This document shows, piece after piece, positions 34,501 to 49,500 of a DNA stretch of 64,000 nt (the stretch's first letter is position 1; each line of letters starts with the position of its first letter). Origin of the DNA: Undaria pinnatifida. Taxonomy: Eukaryota; Sar; Phaeophyceae; Laminariales; Alariaceae. The notes below the pieces were generated by a model. It was not told where the DNA came from, searched no databases, and saw only the letters and a program-made list of their open reading frames with translations. The stretch covers positions 6,812,318 to 6,876,317 of the forward strand of contig JABAKD010000006.1 in assembly GCA_012845835.1 (NCBI GenBank), given 5' to 3'. A program made the translations under genes and the position numbers.

Positions 34501-37500
34501 TATTGACCATGTGCAGCGACCAAAAACGATGATGACAAGAGTAGTATTAATATAGTATCAAGCAACTTCAGCTGTACTCGTGGGGAAAGCGTCAAAAACA
34601 TCATTTGCACCCCTACGTACGTAGCCGTGTATGTACGTATAACCCATGTACCCTTATTTAATAGTATACCTCTAGCAGCATACATATGTACCTGGTACCA
34701 GGTCGCAACCCGACCAGACGCGGGGCTAATCCCTAACCTAGCCCGAAAATCGTAAGCACCCTTACTTAATACGAGGTACACTACTTGTAGCATACCGATA
34801 TACCTGGTGCCAGGTCGCAACCTGACCACAAGCGGTACTAATCCCTAACGTAGCCCGAAAACCGTGGGGGGTGTGGTCGGGCGGTGTATACCAGGTATAA
34901 AATATCAGCTGTAAAATGCGATACGTTGGGTAGGGGTGCATGGGTTCATATATACGCCCTAGGGTTTGTAAGTTGTTTGGGATGGTGTAGCGGTACGGTC
35001 GTGCTGGTGTGATGTTGGGCGTATCATCACGCTTTGCGCGCGTGTCGTTGCACAAGTTTTCTCTCCTTGCAGTTCGGGCGCATATCACGCATCCCCTACC
35101 TGTGAGCGACCCCGGGCTGACTTGTGTAATCGATGCCGTACTCGTCAGATTTTGTGGACGGTTTTTCCCTGTGATTTTCCACTTGTGTGGTCGATGCCGT
35201 ACTCGTCAGATTTTGTGGACGGTTTTTCCCTGTGATTTTCCAGAAAAAACGTGAGCAACAGCACGAAAAGCTGTTCGAAACACGGAGAAAGATAAACGAG
35301 TGAGAGCAGAGAGGTCCATGGGGTTTGTTCATGGCAGGCGGTGAAATGTTATTTCTGCTTGCCGCTTGCTGTGGTGCATGTGGTACCACATCTACCTCAA
35401 CCCATGCCGTTGTCTCTAGCGGATTATCCCCCCAAACGTTCTCCTCTGGCAGGCCGTATGACCGGGTCTCAGGACTGGTAATGGTAAGGAATAGGATTTT
35501 TCGTCTATTTCATATAATAACCCACCAACAAGCCGCCCCCCATCCTATCTCATGACCTATTAACGCGTTCCCCAACATGTGGTACTCGTTCGTGTTGTGG
35601 TTCGCTTTCGTGTTGGGTGCTTGTTTTGGGTAGTTTGCGTGATCGTTGTGTGCTTGATTGATTGTTCAGTCGCTGACTGCTGTCTGTTTTGCTTTCAAGG
35701 ACTGAAAATTGTGAGAACGCTTGAGAAAAGGGTGTATTAAATAGCACTATTACCCATTTAGAGCCCCCGAACCCCTCCCTATACTAAATCCAAGTAACTT
35801 TATCTCAAGAATGGGTTTGCAGTTGTAAAGGGGTTAATACCTGGTAGGCGAGAGGGTGGAAGATAGCCGTTTAACTCGTGGAGCCTGCTGGTAACCACTC
35901 TAAAAAAATGCCTCACAGTACGTCATCAGTAGCTCTAAGTTTAACCCGAAAACGGACATGCCTCAGTAGTGGAAAAGGGTTTTGGGATCCAAGTAAAGCA
36001 ACGACCTCGTGCCGTGTGCGTGAGCTTGACGTTATTAACGTACTTCGGTATACTTGTAACGGAAGCGCGCAGAATTACGGAGTATCATGCACAAGAGTGC
36101 CATACTGCTGTGTGTCCATATCGGGGATGTCCTGGCATTCTATACTTCAAGTATATAGCTCGGGTACACTCCCTCCCTACTTGTGTCGGCCTGGAGCCCG
36201 CACTGCTTCGAGTAGCCGGCGTGTATGGATCGTCTGTTCTTTTCGTCATTTTTCGCCATTGAAATATTGAAAATCACGACGAGCAAGGGATTGGTTAGCA
36301 GGAAGCAGAGTGCCTGTTAATTCCAGGTATGTATTCTCTATCATAAGGGCTAGGTGGTGAACAGACGACCGACTAGCAGGTATATACGTACTCTGTTCCT
36401 TCCCGTGTTTTGGTTTTTGCGCCGCCGTCGCCGCCGCCGCCGCCGCCGCCGCCCGCTCGGACCTATCGAAAGGGATAGAGACGTTTTTTTCTGAACAATA
36501 ATGCCCTTTTAGATGCGACACGTATTATTGTTGGGCTTGTTGTAGAATAAACCCGATCTTCTCTTTTTCTGCTTGGTGAGCCCGTCATTTTCGACAAATG
36601 TTGCGGCGCCTCGGCGGCTGAGATCTCCGAACCAACGGGCTAGGGCTAGGACGGTAAAAATGAGATATTTTTTTACAATTCTTTAGGTACGGCAGTACCA
36701 GGTAAGGGTCCCTTATTTGGGCGGTGGTGTGCCGAGAGCACTATGATCGCTTTGTTGAGGGTAGCCGCATCACTCTTGAATAGGTCGGTTACCGCCTTGA
36801 TGAGAAAATACCTTTTGTTAGTGTGCTATACGGTACAGTATAATAGCTATTGACCTAGCAGAGCGCTGCACGACGGCGGAATGCTGCGGGTGACCACGTA
36901 CAGGGTCGGCACTGCTGTGCTCTATCCTGGGCAGCGAACGCAGATGCATACCCGGTCAAAATGAAGATCTGTCGAAAATTATGTATTATCGTCTCAGCAG
37001 AGTTGACATGGTATATGTTTGAAGATGATCGAAAGCAACTGACTCTGCTGCCGTAATGAGAAGTGCCGTCGACTGCCTACACCTTGCTGCTGTAGGTGCA
37101 CCAATCCGGAACAATGCAGCGTTACTGTAACAAGACCAGGAATACCGCACCGGAACCATGCAGCATATCTCTGCTGCGCTACCCCCTCCCCCTCCTCTCC
37201 TTTAGTCTAGAAAAAGGACGCATGCCGCGCTGGCTTGGACGCATGCGCTTCGATGAACGCCATCCTGGCCTTCTGCGGGTGGAAGACGGCGTTGTCATTG
37301 CCGCCCTCCTCCGCTGCCCTCTCCAGGAGGTCAAAGCCCCGAAGAAGTTTCAGCGTAGAGCGGCGGCACAGAGGCCTCCACACCCCGTCGTCTAGTTGTC
37401 GCCGTCCTCCTTCTCGTCAACAGTGGGGTCCACGCCCTCACACCAGTGCTATCCAACTGCCCCGTCATCTCTTCCACCGCATCCAACCGCGTTGCTTCGA

Positions 37501-40500
37501 AGACGCCCTCCTGGCCCTCTACTGTCGCCCAAACTTGAGCCTCTTCGATGGCGGCCTGCCTCGTCGGCGCACTCTCTCGGGATGTTCATAATCGTCAACG
37601 AATGGGGCAACTCCCGTGTCAAGTGACGGGCGACCCGTGTTGATCTGCCTGGCGCACACGTGAAACTCCTGCTGTGGAGCGTTTTCGCCAGCCCCTCCAC
37701 CGAAGGTTGTTGGGAACCGCCAGCGTCACGCACGTGCCGTTGTCACACGAAAAAGACGCAGGAAGTCATTCGTCTCTGTCTTTCTCAAACAGCAGTCTCA
37801 CATTTCACTTTTTGGTAGCAACAGACCGGGGCTGCTGCTGTTGCTACTGCGGCGGCGGCCTGCCATGAACGAAAGAAACGCCGCCAGAGAGCTCAATGAC
37901 CGGCGAGATTCAAGTTGTGTCCGACTATCTATCCATCACCAAGTTATTGCGCAACGTGCGAAAAGGAATTTGGTTGCATTCGGTCTCCAATTTGGTCAAC
38001 ACGTGTAATGCACAGGTTCGAAACCACCAGATGTTGTATACGTTCGTACCCGGTGTTTCATGTGTGGTAGTGTGTTTTTTTTTGTTTACCATCGTTACAC
38101 CTTCTCCCACATTCGGAGAAATCGTAATGGAAGGCTTTAGGTTGTGGGAAGAAACCAATAAGCCACTATCCAAACACGATTATTCCGGTTTTCGTAGTGT
38201 TTAAAGGAATAGGGTTAGGCTTTCAACCCCCCCCCCCCCCCCCCCCTCCCCCCCCTCTCCAAACAAGTGAATAACACTGTGATCAGGACGATGTACCTGG
38301 TACAGTGTTTGATCTGTTGTGGTTTTTCCCACGGCCATGAGCCTACAAATAGGTGTGCGACTCACAAACCGGACACTAAGTCGTGTACTTCAAATCAGCC
38401 AACCTCGTATATGCCTGGAATCAGTGCACTGTTGATACCACTAGCGAAAGGTGCTTGCAAAAATCTTGAGTACTGATTGCCGGTTTGGTCCAACTCCCAG
38501 CCCATGTACTGCCGTATACCAGGTATACCGGTATGTTAACCGCCGGTCGCCCCGGTGGCGTATCAGGTCATCCTCGAGCCTGGTATAGGTCGGTTTCGTG
38601 AGATCGAATCCCCCCGAGCGCATGCATACGAGTACTCGTATAAATTCGTGGGGACTTTCCTTGCGCACAAATTGACTTGCGGAAAGCGCGAGAGCGTGAG
38701 TTAGCAACACCCGAGGAAAAATCGACGAGCAGTGGGATTGCTGAACCGTATGCGCGATAAAAACTGAAGGCAAGAACGGAGGGGGAGAAGGGACGACACC
38801 TGTGACCACGGTTTGTCCAGAAGCTGGAAAGTAGAAGTGTGCGAAAAAAAAAAAAAAAGTGTTGTACCTAGCTCGAATTCGAGTTTCTCTTTCGCACCGC
38901 GCCATGAAATTAGACGGGCTTTTCGAAATTTTCTGGGGCCGGATTTGACGTGTGCTGTCGCCCGGCCGAAAAACGCACACAGGGTTGACGACAGGTTCAA
39001 CCTGCTGCGCGAGCTCCCACAGGTAGCGACACACTCATGCTTTAGCTTGCGATACCAATGAGTTGACACAAAATTCCGGGTTTTGTTACTGCTTTTGTGG
39101 TATTATTTGGTCATTTTGAACCCTTGTCAACCATTGTCTTGCGTGTTGTTTCGTCATCTTGACCCCTTGCCAAGCACTCTGGTGGACCTGTTTTCGCTGA
39201 CAAAACTCCTTGGAGTCGGGCTGGGTCGTTGTGCTGTGTGTGTTGTCTTCACATCAAACCGTTGTTTCTACCCAACGACTCAAGTACACCCCGAGTCCGT
39301 GCTGGTTCATCCTAGAGAGATACAAATTATGTGGTCACAGACGACTGCTGTGAAACAAAGTACACCAAACAGTAGTCGCGATTCATCAAGGTAAAGCAAG
39401 CGTACCGGGTACGATAACCCAACAAAACAAGGTACCTGGTAGACCATAAAAAAATATAAAAAAAAGGAAAAGGAAAAAGAACAAAAGGAAAACTAAGTGA
39501 AACAAACGACAGGTGTTTTGAAGGATGTGATGCAAGAAGATCTGAAAGGAAAGGATAGGCTACAATTGCCAGAGGAACACTACTGCTATACGAACATACT
39601 ATTTTAGTAATATTTTGCCAAGGATTAATATTATGATGCCTGGATATGAAATGCCAGTTGGGAACCTTATTTTCGTTAAAGTGTTCTTGTTTTAACCGCT
39701 TCTTATGAGACCGTTTCTTAATCCGAAAATGAAAGTAGTTTTCGGGCCGCAGAACCATTCGGGCAGAATCTTATCGATAACCCTTGTAATGAATTATTAT
39801 ACCGTTTTTTTTAAGATTGGGCAGAGTCGCGAATTTTTCAACAACGGTCATCTCGCTTGACTTCGTGCTGGTACGAGTTCGCCGCACCAGAACATCTCAG
39901 CGCACGCAGACGAAGCTTTGTAGGTGGGGCGAGGGAAAACACGCCGTGTGCGCTTCTTGCGAGGAGGGTTGTCTTTCCCGTCGCCCTCGTCAATCTGGTG
40001 CATAAATGACAACGACAGGTCGCAGACGGCGGCTGTCCTCATCCTCGACGGCACATATGTGTTTTGCGTTTGGCGAACGCCGCAATCGGAACCTCTAGGA
40101 AAGTGGCAATACTCTCGCAGTCGTCACCAACACTGTCCGACCCCATCGATCCGTCCTGATGCCCCGAGGTCTGCAAGTGGGTTGCCGGGCACAGCAGCGG
40201 CACGCATACACCCATGTATGATATGATTTGCTTGCTCAGCATTTGCATCGTGTTGTGTCTTGTGCTACTGCTGTTCCCGGCTGATTATCTCGCTTGTTGC
40301 CTCCCACGACGTATGGAAATCCGTCGTGATGCACATCCTGACGCCGTATTCGGCTACGATATTATCCGAAACTGGACCCCCCGTTACCGGGTGGGGGCCG
40401 TCCCAAAAACGATACCCAGCTATCCGAAAGTAGAAGGCTGAAAATCACCGGTTTCGGGTTTGTATGGGTTGCAAACCGGTTTGCTGTCCGAAATCGTTCA

Positions 40501-43500
40501 CTTTCGGATTCAGAAACGAACCGATTGTAAGAGGTGGCCAAAGGGCTAGTTCCGAAGGGGGGGGGGGGGGGCTCACAGCAAAGATTTGGGACACTTGCGT
40601 ATTTGTAGACACGAGCTTGTCGGAAAAGCCAAAGGTGGACGTTTTGACCCAACCTTCCCTCACCCACTTGGCACCTTGATCCGTACGACGAAAACATGGA
40701 AGCCGCTAACTGTCCACAGCCGGCACGGTGCATGTGTGCATGCATGCTTTATGGAAATGCAGACTGGCGTGTTCGGTGCCGTCGTCAGAAATCGTTTGTT
40801 CCACACGATTGGCTTGAAGTGGACCGGTCGCTCTATTCTCCAGACAGGTTGCATGTTAACCGTGGCAGTAGCAGCGGCGGCAGCGGCGGCGTCTGTATTC
40901 AGAGAAATAAATGTAGCCACCAATAAGAAACAGCTCTTGTACAAAACGTAGTCGGAGCAAGGCTTGCACCTTACGTAGTGTGAGTTGTGACTCCAAAACT
41001 GTTGCCTGGTGCTCGCTTTTGCTCGGCGTTTCTCGCTCCGCGGTAGCCCAGTACAGTACACTGATGCAATCCTGTATACGCAGTCAGTAGAGCATATTTT
41101 CTGCCTGAGGCAACCAACGCGCAGCTCTACGTTCGAGGGGCATTGAACGGGTCTAGTCGAGTCAGGGTAACCAACCCGTCCCGACCCGCGATTTTTTTCT
41201 TCAACCTTTTGACCCGACCCGATTCGTCCCGTGAGATTCCAAACACCTCCTGACCGGACCCACTCGAGCCGCCAAGTTTTGATACCTCCTGGTATAATCG
41301 ACGGGTCGGGTTATGACCCGCGAAAAAACCTGTTGTTCTTTTATCATATTTGCAGAACTTGAGAGGGTTGCAGAGTTTAAGTTTTATCGTCGATGGGCAA
41401 CAAGCAGCTGACACGGGATTCAAATATTTTACTTCAACTTTCGTGTAGAAAGAACCAGCACGAGCAGGGCTTCGCATTTTTTTTTTTTTTTTCTGATCGT
41501 CGGTGGGAAAGGAGAAAATAAAGTCAGCACGCATTCATAGTTAGCTCATGAATCCAGCCAATCGCTTGGTTAACTGTGTAATGGTATGTTTGGTCGCCGC
41601 GTATTGCGCTTTTTCTGCGCGTTTGTGATACTCGTTTTGTGTTGTTTTGTTTTGTTGACTGCTTTGGCACATGAAGTACTCGTAGTCCAATACAATTCCG
41701 CCACCTATCGAAGTCACGATCACTTCACGTGGCGTTTTCGGTTTGTTTCTCGCTGACGGTGATGACAACTAAGGGCTTTGCCAGCACAAAAGCGGTTACT
41801 TTTCTTCGTGCCGTAGCTCTTAGATTAGCGACGTTGCTGCTGTGGCGTGTGCTGCTTAGAGCTTTGGTGCAGTTATTACCCTTTTCTCTTGCTTTTGCTT
41901 TTGCTCTTGTTTTTGTTTGGGGGGGGTTGTTTTTGATTTTCCCTCCTTTTTCTTTCCTTGCTTTGGCTTTGTTCTTGCGTTAGGTTTTAGTTGTTTTCGC
42001 TTTGCTTTGTCCTGCAATCTTCGGAGCATTGGGTGAGGCGGGGTGGGGCGGGTTGGGTGGAACATCCTATGTCCTGCACATATGCTGCTTAAACGTTTTC
42101 GCCCCCCTGACCTGGCTGGATTTGGGGTCAGTGAGCGTTTTCTTTTTGTTTGTGTTTGTTTTGCCGCGGCCGGTTAACGTTTGGTTTTGTTTTTTGTTTC
42201 GTTTTTGTTTATGTTCTGATGGTATAGTACCAGATGCCAGGTATCAGGTGCCAGATATTTATTTGTATAGCTCGTCGAGTTTCCCGTAACAAGACAGAAC
42301 AGAAACTGGGTAGGCAAACAAGGAAACAAGCAGGCAGGCGGATACACGCAAAGGGAAGAGAGATCATCAGACGGGTAGACAGACAACTTAGCCCGGAGAG
42401 GAGCCAGACAGACGTGACATAGTAGACATGAACACCTTTTAGCACGCGAGATAAAACACCGTCTTGGTCGGTTTTCGAACCTGATTTTGTCGACAACGTG
42501 GAGAACGCAAACGCCGAGCGACCCACCCGTCTAGGCACAGGTTACGGTAACCGTGCAGAAGCTTGCTACGATAGAGGTATACCTTTTTTTTGGCGAAAAT
42601 GGTTCCTGAATGACGGGGCTCCTCAACCCAAAATTGTCGGAAAATAAATAAATAATAGGCAGTTTTTTTTCGGCGTGATTCTCGTCGTATACCTTGGCCA
42701 TGAAGTTTTTCTTTCGGTATGTATTAATAGCAGTTGTGTCTTCTCTGAAGTCAATTTTGGGAGAGGTCTTGACCCCTTTGGAGCCCCCGAACCCGTCCCT
42801 GTATTAAATCCAAGTAATTTTGTCCCCAAAAACGGCTTCCAGTTGTAAAAGGGGTTAAGCTCCCAAATTGAGGAACCTCAAAAAAAAAGTGGTGCATGCA
42901 CTTCTATCGTAGCACGCGTCTGCACTGGTTCTTTTTTATGCCGTCTCAAGGGTGGTGGCTTGAGCTCTGTGCGTTCTGAGGCAAAAGCTGATTTTGATCA
43001 GATTTTGAATATACTGAAAGTGCGACCCGATAAGAAGCAATTCCATGGCTTGGGTATCAAGAACAGAAACAACACTGCGAAACAAGAAAGACGTTTTCAA
43101 CGATTTTGGGCTATAAGAAAAAAGCCCACTCATCCAAGAATATTTATTTTACACAAACCGCTACGAGTACGTGTATCAAGCACGCGTCTCTTATGGGAAA
43201 AAAAAGCCGCCATTTTCGTTTTGTTCGCCGTTCTGGGGCTGGAGGAAATCGATTCTGAAAGCCATCGCAATCCCAGGGTGTTCGGTTTTTTTTTTTCTCG
43301 AGTTTTGTACGGTCGCTATAGGATAGGGGAACCGGTAGACAGGGCGTTCTTGCGTTTTGTACGGTAGCTATGGGATAGGGCGACCGGTAGACAAGGCAAG
43401 CAGGCAGCCTGCAGTAGCAAGAAAGACAATAACGACAGCTGCTGTTGAACTTTTTTTTTCATCTTTATCCCTTTGTCAACCCTGACGTGGACACGCGAGG

Positions 43501-46500
43501 CAGATATTATAGGACGGGCTGGGACATACGGATATGTGGAGATTTTTTTGTTTATATCGCCCTTTTGTGACTGTGACATTGGCAAGTGAGACAAGAGAGG
43601 ATATGGAACAGACAGACTTGTAGACAGACAATGTGGGAGTATTAGGTGGAAAAACGACCCAACATAGGCAAACCAGACAGATTTTTCGCCCTCGTGGGCT
43701 AGCCAGACAGATGTGACGTATGGTGCAGACAGACAGGCACTCAGATAAAACAGGGAGATCAGACAGGAAATACCTGACATAGACTTGTAGACAGACCAAG
43801 CAGGAAAGAGAGAACAACGACCTAACATAGACGATCCAGTCGGACGGACAGACAAAAAACAAACATGTAGACAGGCAAAGCAGGGGAGTATTTAGCAGAG
43901 AGGCGGGTGCGCAGAGGGACCGACAGATGTTCGTTGAAACGGACTATCTGGTACCTGTTTAGGTTATTTTTTGTGTTGCCCTATCAGACTAGCCAGACAG
44001 GTAGGATAAACGGACAGGAAGACAAAAAACGGAGGCAAGATATGGCAGAGAACGGAGTGACCGAGAAAGTTCGTGATAATATCTACCTGTTGGGCTCGTA
44101 CTGTGCTTTAGTCGTGGCAACAGACAGAGCGTGCGCCTTTTCCGTTGGATGTAACTGCTTGTTGGGCTAATGTAGTCGTGACAAGAGACAGACCGCGGCT
44201 TTTTATGATCTCTCCGGCTTTCTCTTGATACGTAGCCTCCTTTCTTGCTTCCCTCCATCCTTCTTTTGCGCCGTTTATTTTCTTTCGTTTGTTTTTCTTT
44301 CTCTCAACCCTTATTGATGTGCTTGTGTCGTTCTTTTTTGTTTTCCCCCCCTTTTGTCCACTATAGAACTGCGTGCACCCACGATCTTTATGCGCCAATC
44401 TTTTTGGTATTGTGGGATACTTTTTCGGGTGCTAAAATCTGCGCCCACGGTTTCGAAGACAGTGATTTGTTTACCCCCGATGTAAGAGCAATCAGCCTAG
44501 ATAAGAGCATTCGGGACACCCGTTTTTTTAGACATGACTTGGAATTAGTGTAGCGTGGGATCAACCCCTCTAGAGCCTTAAAACCGACCGCTCTGCCACT
44601 TCCAAGCAGTTTTGTCCCCAAAAACGGGTTTCCAGTGCTGGTAAAGGCGTTGAGAGCGATCAAATTGGCATGTCCCGCCATACTAATAATGAACACCTTA
44701 AGATACATAGTGGGGTCTGGCAAAGCACCAAAGGCTCTCATTCCGCTACTGCGATTGGTTGCTGTGTTCTCTGTACCCCTGGGAGGCGTTTCATGATTTA
44801 TCGTATGGTTATCATTTTTCGAATTATCGGAAGTATTTTCGAATCACCGGAAACTTCCCCAAGCTGTTTTTTTTTTCTTGTGGATTGGCCAGCCCGTACG
44901 GCTGTGCCCAGGGCCGAACTTCACGGCGATTAAAGTTGGCAATAGTTGGGTCGTGTAGTAAAGTACCTACCATTAATATTAATTGTAACTCCTGCTGCTG
45001 TGGTGGCTGCTCCGGCCGCGCGAATTTGCGCTGCTGCTGCGGCGGCGGCGGCGGCGGGCGGGAACTTGAAAGAGTTAGCCGCCGTTACCTGCGCGAAAGC
45101 AAACGAGGCTGTATTAACGTATTTTTGACCAACCTGATTTGAGGGGATTTGTTTGGTTCCGACTCGTGGCAATACTGTACCATAGATAGACTAACTCTAA
45201 AGTACGCAGGTCGGGGGGGACGGCAACACAAACTAACCCCAAACCCAAGTTTAAGGGGTGACCCGTCGGTGGATGCTGTGGCTTGTGGAGTGCGGCCGTC
45301 CTGGGTGCTGCGTTTTGGCCGTCGTGGATGCTGCGCTTGGGAAAGACGCGCCACCAATATAATTATCGCGTCGAAAACACGTTAATATGTTGACGTTTAA
45401 TTATCGCGTCGAAAACCCGTTACTATGTTGACGTTTTTTGTGTTCCCCTCAATGCGGGTTGTTCGGTTTCCGTGCGCGTAACAAGGCTGAACGTCTTAGT
45501 CCTGTTGACCCTGGCATTAGCAGGGTAGTCACCGACCTGCATCCTTCACGAGGTTTGCGCACTCCGTAACACGCGCGATCGAAGGATCACACGCTGCTTG
45601 CAAAGCTGAGTTTCGATAATTTTCCTTCTTGGTCGATCCCACAGCTCAAGTGTGCTTTTTCACTTAATTTGAAGGGTTTTGATCAAAATATCCGCAGCAC
45701 AGACGAGCGGCCGGTGTATCACGCAGCTTGCAAAGATGAGTACAGTGTCGACGCTTGATCAATCACAGCAGTGGCCGTGTTTAGAAGGTTTCTTTCAAAG
45801 TGTCGATCCCACAGTTGAAATCTAGTTTTTCTTTCTTCATGTACCGACCGAAACCGGGAGGAACATCGAGTGCCACGCGTCACATGCATGCCGTAGACGG
45901 TTGGTGTGTCGAACCAATCTCACATCGGACAGATTAGGTTTTGTTTTTTTTGTCATTTTTCCGGGGAAAAAAAAAGGTTGAGCTCACGACACTCGCACGC
46001 ATTCTCATACACGTCGTGTGTCGATTTATCTCGCACCGAGTAGTACGCGCGATCGGAGTAACACTTGCAAATATGAGTTTCGACGAAATCTTCGATCTCG
46101 CAGCTGGAGTGTGTTTAATTTTTTTATATGATAATTGTACTCGAAATCCCGTGGAAGCGACAGCGCGAGCTGTCCCTACCGGTGGTGCCCGTTACTGCTC
46201 CAGCAGCGCAAGTTGGCGTTGTATATATGCGCATGCGTGAGTATGTCGACCTGACCTAAACCCTGGGAATCAGGTGCGCAGATAAGATCCTTCTTCGTGG
46301 CGTTTGCCTTCCATGCAGACAGATCCCTGGTCTAAATGACAGATCCCTGGTCTAAATGACAGATCCCTGGTCTAAATGACAGATCCCTGGTCTAAATGAT
46401 ATGCTGGCGTATAGATCATGTTTCCGTGTGATAGCTGGATGATTTCGCAAATCTAGCGCATGTTTTTTCTGGATTGGATCTATTTGTACTGCGTGCACAA

Positions 46501-49500
46501 ATCCTGCGGTGTATCGTAACGGCAGAGATGAAAAATCTAGATGAGCTAGGTGATCTAGGTGATCTAGATGCTTTCTGGATTGGCGAGATGATCTGCTGTA
46601 GATTGTGATCTGTTGAAGTACCAGGTATGTGTTTTTGGTCGCTATTTCTTTTTGTCCCAAAAGCCCAAAGGCTCGACTTTTCAACGATCTCTTTACGCCT
46701 AACATCATGTGCGTGGTGGAGCTTCGTGCGCACATTTTGGCAGGATTATCCTGCTCATGCTGACCTTGCATCACGTTCTTCAGAACACCTGTCGTTTGTT
46801 TTGTTTTGCTTTGTTTTTTTTTTCCTTCTCTTTTTGTTTCTTTTTTTTCTTCTTTTTTTCCCTTTTTTTCCTGCTTTTTCCCATTTTTTCATGGTCTACC
46901 TTGTTTTGTTGTGTTCTTCTTGTACCCGGTACGCTAGCACTTCACTTGCTTTACGTTGATGAATTGCGACTGTTCGGTTTACTCTGTTTCACAGTCTGTG
47001 ACCACAGAACTTGTCCTCTCCAGGATGAAGAATGAGCACGGACTCTTTTGTGTACTGATGTAGTAGGTAGAAACAACACAGTTTAATGTGAAGATAACAC
47101 ACAATTTCGCGCGCCCACGCTACGTACTCGTCGCATGTGTCGCGAGACGGGTCAGTCAAGGGAAGACGTCCAGCGGTCAAGAGTGTCAAACCGATCGTTC
47201 CACACTAAATTATACCTGGTACCAAGTAGTAGTTTCGCGTCAAAGGATATTTTTGAAGAATTGCCGTCGGTCAAGCGGTCAAGTTGCAGTCTCCCGACGT
47301 TCTTCGCTTCTCGTAGACGGTTGGGTACACCCAAAGTTTTAATATTTTTGGTCGCTACATATCTGGGCGCCGCCTTTGGATCCGAAAAGGCAACAACCAC
47401 TTGCGCAGCTCTACCCATTTTCTCGGAGACAATTTTACGTGGAGTCAGGGCTGGTGTATACGATGATGGCCTGCAGATCTTACAACCAACTATGCAGCAA
47501 GTGCCGAACTGCTGCCACTTCGGCAACTAGAAGCCTGGACTGGTTGAAGGAAAACTCGGAATGTATCACATTCACGTTATTTCATTTTATTTTATTTTTT
47601 CCCCTTTTTGTTGCGGATAGGCTTGTGTGTTGGCTACGTACGAAGCATGTTTTTTTTCCGATTGTTGATTGCGCTTCGTTGCATGGCTAAATCAACCCAG
47701 CAAATCACCTTGGAATATTTGCAATGTTTATCTCTGTCTCGTTGTTTGTGACCACAGACAGACCTCGTTTCTCTAGGAGGACACTGGTTGTGCTGGGTGT
47801 GGATGGGTGGAAATTTGAATGTCAGTGTGATGCAAAGAGCACACACTGCTGTACAGCAGCTGCTGCAACAGTTAGTGTGTATAGTCCACCTGTGTGTCCT
47901 TAACATTGAAGTGCTATTCCCATCCATCGACATCCAGTAAACCCAGCAGTGTCTCGTGCTACGCAGAGAGAGGCAAACTCTGTCCACGTGGCACCTTTTT
48001 TTTTTGTACCAGAACAAGGTGGTATTAGTATATATAATCTGGTATTTTTCTACTATATATAATCTGGTATTGTGTAGCAGGCATACGCATACACCTTTGT
48101 TCGTAAAGGGTTGCGTTTTGGCCGGCGCTGTTTTATAGCTGTATAACATAGCCGGAAGCGCTTCCCACCCCGTGTACTCGTATACGTATCATATAGAAGA
48201 GGCGACCACCCGTCCCCAACCGTCTGTATGCAAGCACCACTAATTATCCTTGTACACTATTGTAGCACGTGTCAGGCTCTAATATGGACAACGCATGGCA
48301 ACAAGAAGAGAGAACCATCGGTCATGAGTGCACTCAGTCCTCCCCCATCCCCTGTACTATACACGCCTTCAATGTTATCGCGGGTTAATTCAGCGTTTTC
48401 TTGCTCATTCAACTCGCGTATGGACAACAGACGTACGACATCGCAGGTCATGAATAGGTGTTTTCCTTCTCTTCTGCACTCCCCCCCCCCCCCCCCCCCC
48501 CCCCTCAAGGCCCCCCCCCTGTGAGTTTTGTTTTTATCGTGCGCCCTGTTTTGTGCATTTTGGTTGGTTGAGTGCCGTTCGCGTGCCCTTTTGTTGTTGT
48601 GATCGCCGTTCATTGGACTGGTCGACACAGGACGCCGGCAGGGCAGGCCAACGTGACATTGGTAAACAAACCTACTACTGCTGCTGCTGTCAGCGAAAGA
48701 AAACATTTCATCGTATCGTACGACGTAGAGTGTATTTTAATTTCATAATAATCGTAGCCCGCATGCAGAGCCTATCATCTTTAAAACAGCATATATGTCA
48801 TTTTCGGGGAAAAATCCACTTTTATCTCGCGTAGGATTCTTTCGGCATTCCCAGTGCTCTTCGATTTGCATCGAATATTGAAACTACTTGAAATTCATGT
48901 ATGGGGTATTTTTGCAATGGTTGAATGGTTGAGTTTGGTGTCTGCGAGCGCGGCAGGGGGGAGGGGGGCAGGGGGGGGGGGGGGAGTACGCGATCAGGGC
49001 ATGTGGGCGAAGAAAACGAAATTCTTCCCGACACATCGAAGCAATAATTTGGGACAATGTTATTGTTTGTTGCTGCCGCGGCAAGATGCTAGCGACTTCT
49101 TGATGCTCCCCTCTTAGACTATGTATGTCGTAGCAGTGTGTGCGCGTGTTATTCATGTTGAAGTGGTATTTCCACCCACTTACGTCCAGCGCAACCGGCG
49201 TCCGTGCCGGTGCTTCCTAGTAATAGAGAGATGAGCTGTGTGATGACGTGATGACGAACTACGAGACGGAGATACGCTTTGTGAATGCAGCAAGGTGATT
49301 TCGCGATGCAGTAGTGGTCCCTGTATAGTGCCGGTATGTGCTCTATAGAGGGAAATACCGGCACTGCTATAGCGGCAACCGGCACCACTCCGCACACTCC
49401 CACTACGTACCGGTTTCGCCTAATTTTGAAATATAATGTGCCAAACACGTCCGCTGTGACTTGGATAAGATTTAGATTCGATGCTCCTCTTTGCAAGCTG

